DNA from: Phlebiopsis flavidoalba
Taxonomy: Eukaryota; Basidiomycota; Agaricomycetes; Polyporales; Phanerochaetaceae
Direction: 5' to 3'
Assembly: GCA_035772785.1 (NCBI GenBank)
Contig: JAOCPU010000074.1
Coordinates: forward strand, 60,352-124,351
DNA length: 64,000 bases
Below, one piece after another: positions 58,279-64,000 of the stretch (its first letter is position 1; each line of letters opens with the position of its first letter). Below the pieces are notes generated by a model. It saw only the letters and a list, made by a program, of their open reading frames with translations. It was not told the DNA's origin and searched no databases. Position numbers and translations under genes: made by a program.

Positions 58279-58639
58279 AACGCGGTGCGCACCACAACGC
58301 AATGATTGCTCGCTCTCATTCGCTGGGTCGACGCATCGTTGTGTGTTGCTGTGGATGATGTAAGCAACGCTCCAAGCCTGCTCCAAGCACAACCCCTCAC
58401 ACCCGACGCGCTCAATTGAACGGTGAGTACACATACCTACGAACTTAGCTCTGGGGATTTACTGGGGGCGGCTTCCCATATAGGCGGCTGAGCGCCTGTC
58501 TGGCCACGTTCCCCACGTGGCTTGGCCTCTCTGAGCTCAGTCGAATTCCAGGGCGCTTCTTCCCCAGTATGTTTCCCCACACTCCGCGCGTGCGACCCCC
58601 CGTGTCGTGAGTGCTCGTCGTCTTCGTCTATTACCCTGA

Positions 58640-59135
58640 GGGGGGACCACTGTCGCAAGCGCTGAAATCAACTCCCTGAGGTGGTGGTCACCACCTACTC
58701 TCCGGGTCCTGCACACGGCGACTGAGGGCTATAGTCACTGACCGCAAGTCGCGATGCGAGCTGTTTAGCAAACTTGTACTTCTACTGATAGAATATCAAG
58801 GTTAGCTCGTTAGTATCCAGCTGCCAGCAGTGCATTGACTGCTCTCACAGAGAATGGATGGCACATCGACTGACGTGATGTACATTGGCAGTTTAATACC
58901 CAAAGCATATGTTCTTCTGGGTATGCTCGCCATGAATAAATCGATAAATTGACAAAATGTAAACTATGTAGCTCCTGTACATCTTACAAGCACTCGAATC
59001 ATGTACTAAAGTATGGGGACGGTAATCGTCTTGGGTATTGAGGGGAGCTGGTCTGTGGGGTCCTGGCAGCTCTTCCGGCGTCTGGATAATTAACGCTGGG
59101 TGTGTTGATTTCAGCGCTTGCGGTAGTGGACCCCC
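58640..59135. mobile_element. Candidate 496-bp MITE with about 33-bp terminal inverted repeats
   Basis: Left end (58640-58672) and right end (59102-59135) are inverted copies sharing GTTGATTTCAGCGCTTGCG exactly plus CCACT and a G/C run at the outer edge. Non-coding interior. No clear target-site duplication seen, so the class is undetermined. Confidence 0.55.
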
Positions 59136-59429
59136 CCTGCGTCTACCTCGCTCGTTCGACCACCTCCCCTTTGTCTACAACCCTCGCCTCTCTACTGTTC
59201 ACACACACGCCCATATATATATATTGGATAGGTAACATATGCTGATCCCTGTTTACACTCCATACACGCACCCGCTAGGCAGTTACCCTGGGAAGGGCTC
59301 AAGGCACTCGAGCCTGAGGTGAGTGCTAGCATACAAGACTAGGCTGATCATGCAGAGGCAGTCCACAGGGGAATGATCACAGCAATATATCTTTGAAGAC
59401 ATGGCTAAGATACTAGGACGAAGACAACT

Positions 59430-60400
59430 GCGCAAAGATGCCTGCGCAAAGATGCACAGTTGGCACAGCACGCGTGAGGACGACCACGCGATGGCGATGC
59501 GTGGGAGCGATGCGCAAGGGCGACGAGGATGAGCGCCACATGAGGGCTAGGCACGAAGACAGCCGCACAAATACGGCTGCACGAAGTGAGACGGCTGCAC
59601 GAAGACGGCTGCACGAAGACGGCCCGCACGCAGACGGTCGCATGAAGACGGCCGCATGGAGATGGCCGCACGAAGATGACTGCAAATGGGCGACCGTATA
59701 GGGACGACCCGCACGAGCTTGCCGCATGAGTACCACCACACGAAGTGACGAGGGAGCACCACATGAGTACCGGCGCACGAGGAGCATTGCATGAGGGCGA
59801 CTGCACGAGAGTGACCGCACAAGGACGACGGCATGGGGTCGACCGCACGAGAGCGCTGCGCAAAGGGTCACCACATGGGGTTGACACCACGGGGGCGACT
59901 GCACCAGGACTAGACGAGAGCGCAGAGCGCTGCGCAAGGACCGCACGGGGGCGACTACACAAGGACGACCGCACCGGAGCAATGCGCGACATAATGACGA
60001 CTAGAAGAGAACGCCGCACGAGAACGACCACACCAGGGCAATGTGCGACATCATGACGACTGGAAGAGAGCGCCGCACGAGGACGACCGTACGGGGCTCA
60101 AACGCGAGGACTACCGCACGGAGGCGACGCGCGAGGATGACCGCACGCCGGGGGACCAAACGCGAGGACGGGCGCACGAACGGGAGCAACTGGACGAGAA
60201 GACCGCACAAGGACAACCTCACGGGGGTGATACGCTTGAGGGCGACCGCACCAGGGCAATCCGCAAGGACGGATACATGAACACGTCTGTGCAAGAACGA
60301 CCGCGCAAGGGCCAACGCCAACGTGAGACGTGGGGACAGGTACGTGAAACATGCGCCGTGCAAAGGATAGCCGCATAAGGACGATCGTAGGGGTGAGGAC
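59430..60400. repeat. Degenerate minisatellite, about 1 kb, 15-bp periodicity
   Basis: Continuous variants of the core GACGACCGCACGAG / GGCGACCGCACGAG, with runs such as CGGCTGCACGAAGA repeated three times near 59580-59620. Because the period is a multiple of three, long frames appear on both strands (for example 59405-60031 minus, a repeating R.SLC.RP.AVVL pattern); these are not taken as genes. Confidence 0.75.
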
Positions 60401-60628
60401 AGGGATGCGAGAACGGCAACCGTCAGGCTAATTAGAATGGTAGCCATAGCATGATCATGTATTGTTATAGAGTAGGAACTAATTTTCTTCAGGTAATAAA
60501 ATTGACTTTACATAAATGTGCTACCTCGAAGACTCAAAGACTGTGACTCAGACAGCAAGATTATTAAGAGTAAACAGACATGATGCGTTGAGTCTAACTG
60601 TCTGGCTGTTGCAGTCTACGCGGCACCC

Positions 60629-63226
60629 CTAAGCTTCGCCTCCATGCGCCCTGTCTGTGTAGGAGCCGTTCTTGCTATCTCTTCGAATAAGCTCGCCGCG
60701 AGCTTCACGTTCGGCATCGATTGCATCTAACAGTGCTTTGATACCTTTTGACTGCGCTAGGGAACTTGGTCAGGAATCGAGCCTCGTCTTTGCGGATACT
60801 ATAATCTACGTTAGCTCAAGTAAACATTGAGATGCACCAATTGATGTACTACGTCTGATTCCCATTCATCAGCAATCTTTTTCCGTGTGAGCCACTTGAC
60901 TCCGTTGATGGTTCGCATCGTCTTGGTGTACCACTCTACAGGCCATTCCTTCAGAGGTATCTGTGCGGTAACTGGGTCCGCTTTATACCACTGATCTAGA
61001 GCCTCGCGCCAGGCGTTATTGCCTCGAGACAAACTACGGATGGACCGCGTGCTGGTAATGCGGCTTCAGGCGACTTTTGCCGTTAGCTGCGGGTTGCACT
61101 TCCGACTGGCTATGGTTTTGGCCCGGAGAGGGAATAGTGTAGGAGTGGTGACGCCGCCAGGGGGGTAGTACTTAAGCCGGGGAGACTTTGAGCTACCGCA
61201 TTTGAGTCTCGTATAAAGGTTGCTGTGATGCCTTGAGCTGCGTAACTGGCATGTAAGCGTGGTAATTGCAACATTGAATGAGACGACGCGGACCTGGTCC
61301 TCTCGGCTGAGTAACTGCCTGTAGTACATGGTCCAACTTCTTATCCATCTCGTCAAAAACCGGCGATCAACGTCATTCTTGAAGGCATGCATCTCGTGAG
61401 ATGTTGTGGGGTGCCGAAGGTCAAGATGTTCTCCGCCAAGGCTTAATGAGTTGCCCCGGCCTTTAGATAGCGGGCAAAGTGCATCCGCGTAGCTGGTTTC
61501 GGAGGTTTGTAGCTCGTCCAAGAGATAACGGCTGAGGGTTTCGGTCTGGGTTTGTGTGTTAGATATTGTGGACTTGATCCGAGAACGCAAGAGCCGATGG
61601 CGCACCTGTTCACCTTCTGTCCAACGTAAACCGCCCCACCATCGTATCATGCTCAAGGACCATCGCTCACCGATAGGGCAATGCATGAAGCGATACTGCG
61701 CGCCGCCTCGACGAAAAACAGTGGGTTGCGAACTGTTTGTTTTTCAATTCCTGCGGCAGATGCAAACTCGTTCAGAATATTTTTGAACACGCTGTGGTCC
61801 ATCGGCTTTTGCGAGTATAGGTCCGTTCCATTTGGCGATATAGCTTGGAAAGATGTACTCATCGGGGAGGATAGGCCGATGGAGAATCTCGCCCTCGTAA
61901 AAGCGGATCCACTCCCGAAGGATGGTAATGTGCATCAATTTGCTGGTGTCTTAGGCTGTGGATAGAGCTGGTATTCGTGACCTGGAGAGGGTGGATATTA
62001 TTGACCATGGAAATTGCACAGCGAGACTGATTGTGCAACTCACCAAGTACTGCGTGGGTACCACCTTCCTTCCTTGTCCACCCTTTACGGTTCTCGAGCG
62101 TAAGCGTGTCGTGTGGAATATAATATGGGGCTGGACCGGCACAGTCTCTTGCGTAGTGCTTCCCTTGAAGGCCAAGAAGTTCACCTCCACTGTTGAGTTG
62201 CGAACCCATTAGTATCTGATATGTTTATGGCCTAGATAGTACTATACCGAGTCCATACGTTGAAGCCAGTAGATGTTGATCCTCGCATTTGAAGGTGAAT
62301 GACGGTTTTCAGCCAGGTGGAATTGTCTTCAATATTTTCATGAGGCTGGCCTTGCGCGTGTGTAGAGGCATGGGTTTGGCTCGGCCGGCGCTATGTGGTG
62401 GTATCACTGGCCAAGGGGTGAAGGCTCCGAGCTAGTCTGGCTAAGGGGTCGTGCTGGGCATTGAAGCATGGACCAGTTCATGATCTTTTTGCATGTATTC
62501 AATTGGTCATAGCCTCTGCGTGACTGTGCGCGAACCTCCATCTGCGCGAGTTTTGTTCTCTATAGCGTGGAGAGTGTCCTGGACCTGTGCTGATAGCGCT
62601 GGGTTACCGGATATGGCATTCGATGTGGCGTCGACTTTATACGGGCCTCGATACTTGTACACTTGCCCTATTGATAAGGCGTATGATCTGAGTAAGACAT
62701 TTATCAAAGACCAATCTATCTAAAACTCACATATTTTCCCAGTATTTTTTGAACGCCGGAGTATACAGACTGCGCCGTGGATTTTTCCGCGCCCCTGGTT
62801 GTAACACTGCTCGACCATGTACATCGTAAGGGCCTCCGCAGAGTGGAGATTTGGAGGATTCTCAAAAGCCCTGCGAGAACTTTTCAAGGTCAAGTGGGTC
62901 GCCATTGATGTCTAACAACCTAGGGGGGCTCCGAGTTGTTGCTACGGCTTGCCTCTACCAGCTTGATTTATAAACGCTTTCCCGCGCTTGATGTATCCAT
63001 CGTAGGCTGTTGTTGTCTTCTCGGCAAGACCCCATCGTTTGTTCTGAGCCTTCTGAATATCTTGTAAGTCTGCAAGTGAAGGTGTAGGTGTACGCTGCTG
63101 GGCATCTTCTTGAGTCGAAGACTTCTTCTTTCGCGGCGCTTTTGTTTTTGCTGGATCACTGTTAGCGCCTTTAGACCTCGCCGTCTTCGTTGATTTGGCT
63201 TTGGTGGATTGGTTACGTGAGCTCAT
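60629..63226 (-). CDS. Crypton-like tyrosine recombinase, frame interrupted
   Basis: Phage-integrase-type DNA breaking-rejoining protein, widespread in Agaricomycetes and typical of Crypton elements. ATG at 63226: basic Lys-rich N-terminus, then KTTTAYDGYIKRGKAFI (about 62990), LHSAEALTMYMVEQCYNQGR, YRGPYKVDATSNAISGNPAL, SAQVQDTLHAIENKTRADGG. The catalytic half has NRKGW (about 62090), FYEGEILHRPILPDEYIFPS (about 61880), ILNEFASAAGI, VRNPLFF.., FMHCPIGERWSLSMIRWWGG (about 61650) and YLLDEL with a candidate nucleophile Tyr (about 61530). The C-terminus reads WREALDQWYKADP, PVEWYTKTMR (about 60960), LLDAIDAEREARGELIRRDS, stop at 60629. Several frame slips. Terminal repeats were not identified. 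It may be a domesticated or decayed element. Confidence 0.7.
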
Positions 63227-64000
63227 AATTAGGGAGGTTGCCGTAGGATAGAATAGATAGTGAGAGTGGAATTAAGGAGAAAAGAGAAAAGAGAGCCGGG
63301 ATGTTGCTTTTGTTTTTTCCGCCTGAGAGGCGGAAGCAAATCCTCATGCTTGGCATACTGCCCGCCAACTCCAAACCTGACATTCAGACAGTTATCTTGA
63401 GGCCCACACACATGGTTAAAGACAATAGCTATGGTATTCAAACATAATCTATGCAATACAAAACTCTCTGCTAGCCAATATGCATAATCCTAGCCTTCGA
63501 ACGTGACGTGCGCACGTCTTGTGTGCAGCGTGCCGTGCAAGTGAGCTGACCTGAAGTAGTATCCTGGCAAAAAAACAGGTCAACAGACAACAACGTCGAG
63601 CGCGAGGACTTACCTTGACGCCACCTGAAGAGCCACCACTGCAATGGAACAGCGCGCGGGGCGCGGGTTTCACACACATCAGCATTTTGACACGGCGTCT
63701 GAAACGTCTGATTTCGCCTGGATTAGACAAAATCAGACAAATTAGACCTCGTCTGAAACTTGCTAGGTCTCTGCTGATTTAGAACGAGTTTTCTTAGTCC
63801 AGACGGAATTCTTGTCGCACAATAAAATCAGACTGCGCACCAGACAATCATCAGGACCTTCCTAGCATGCGTTTAGTGCAATATCAGCCGGTTTTTTTTT
63901 GTCACACAAGCACGCCAGATTTGGTGTTTCATAATGTGTATTGGTTCATTTCAATCATACAAAGTGTCGCGGAGGCAATGGCTCGACGCGTACACGGGCA
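63227..64000. other. Upstream region of the recombinase gene to window edge
   Basis: No recognised gene; a 93-codon minus frame (63449-63730) has no known features. Confidence 0.35.
63690..63860. repeat. TCTGA/TCAGAC-dense patch
   Basis: GTCTGA or TCAGAC occurs about five times, with further AGAC/GTCT words, in 170 bp, including CGTCTGAAAC twice and AAATCAGAC twice, in both orientations. No coding sense. Confidence 0.6.

Noticed and set aside
59405..60447. Several 90-208 codon frames on both strands
   Set aside because: They are products of the 15-bp-period minisatellite, whose length is a multiple of three.

Overview
The window looks like nuclear DNA of an agaricomycete (mushroom-forming basidiomycete). 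The evidence is introns of about 45-60 bp with GT..AG ends inside nearly every gene, typical families (DUF6534 membrane proteins, NRPS-like adenylating reductases, basidiomycete kinase-like proteins, a Crypton-type recombinase), a chromodomain Ty3/Gypsy element, and GC-rich genes next to a long AT-rich block. I found no rRNA, tRNA or CRISPR.

Layout. 1-2.6 kb: exosome nuclease DIS3 (5' part, minus) divergent from complex III hinge protein QCR6 (plus). 3.3-4.2 kb: secreted histidine acid phosphatase. 5.8-16.1 kb: an NRPS-like A-T-R reductase (minus) with inverted DUF6534 paralogues on either side. 16.5-17.5 kb: kinase-like gene running into a GTCTC-rich patch. 19.7-27.9 kb: one nearly complete Ty3/Gypsy chromovirus (minus) with two LTRs, an extra ORF before gag, gag, pol, a chromodomain and a C-terminal dUTPase. 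28-31.5 kb: a small two-exon gene, tandem repeats and a 681-bp TA-flanked inverted-repeat element. 31.9-38.9 kb: AT-rich, gene-free block. 40-45.5 kb: UTP16/BUD21 (minus), metacaspase (plus), second kinase-like gene (plus). 45.5-51.4 kb: weak or unrecognised coding. 51.5-52.6 kb: ribosomal protein eL8. 52.6-60.6 kb: mostly unassigned, with a hairpin cluster, a candidate MITE and a 1-kb minisatellite. 60.6-63.2 kb: Crypton-like tyrosine recombinase (minus).

Nearly every recognisable gene, including ones expected to be essential (DIS3, QCR6, eL8), has its frame broken by 1-2 nt indels, often in homopolymers or dinucleotide runs, while the protein signal on both sides stays excellent. QCR6 keeps all its exons to the last codon. 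I therefore annotate these as genes whose frames are interrupted, probably by assembly errors, and not firmly as pseudogenes. Boundaries of such genes are approximate.

The cellular genes do not form one obvious pathway. The only plausible functional neighbourhood is the NRPS-like reductase with its DUF6534 flanks. The most unusual single object is the retrotransposon carrying a dUTPase after its chromodomain.
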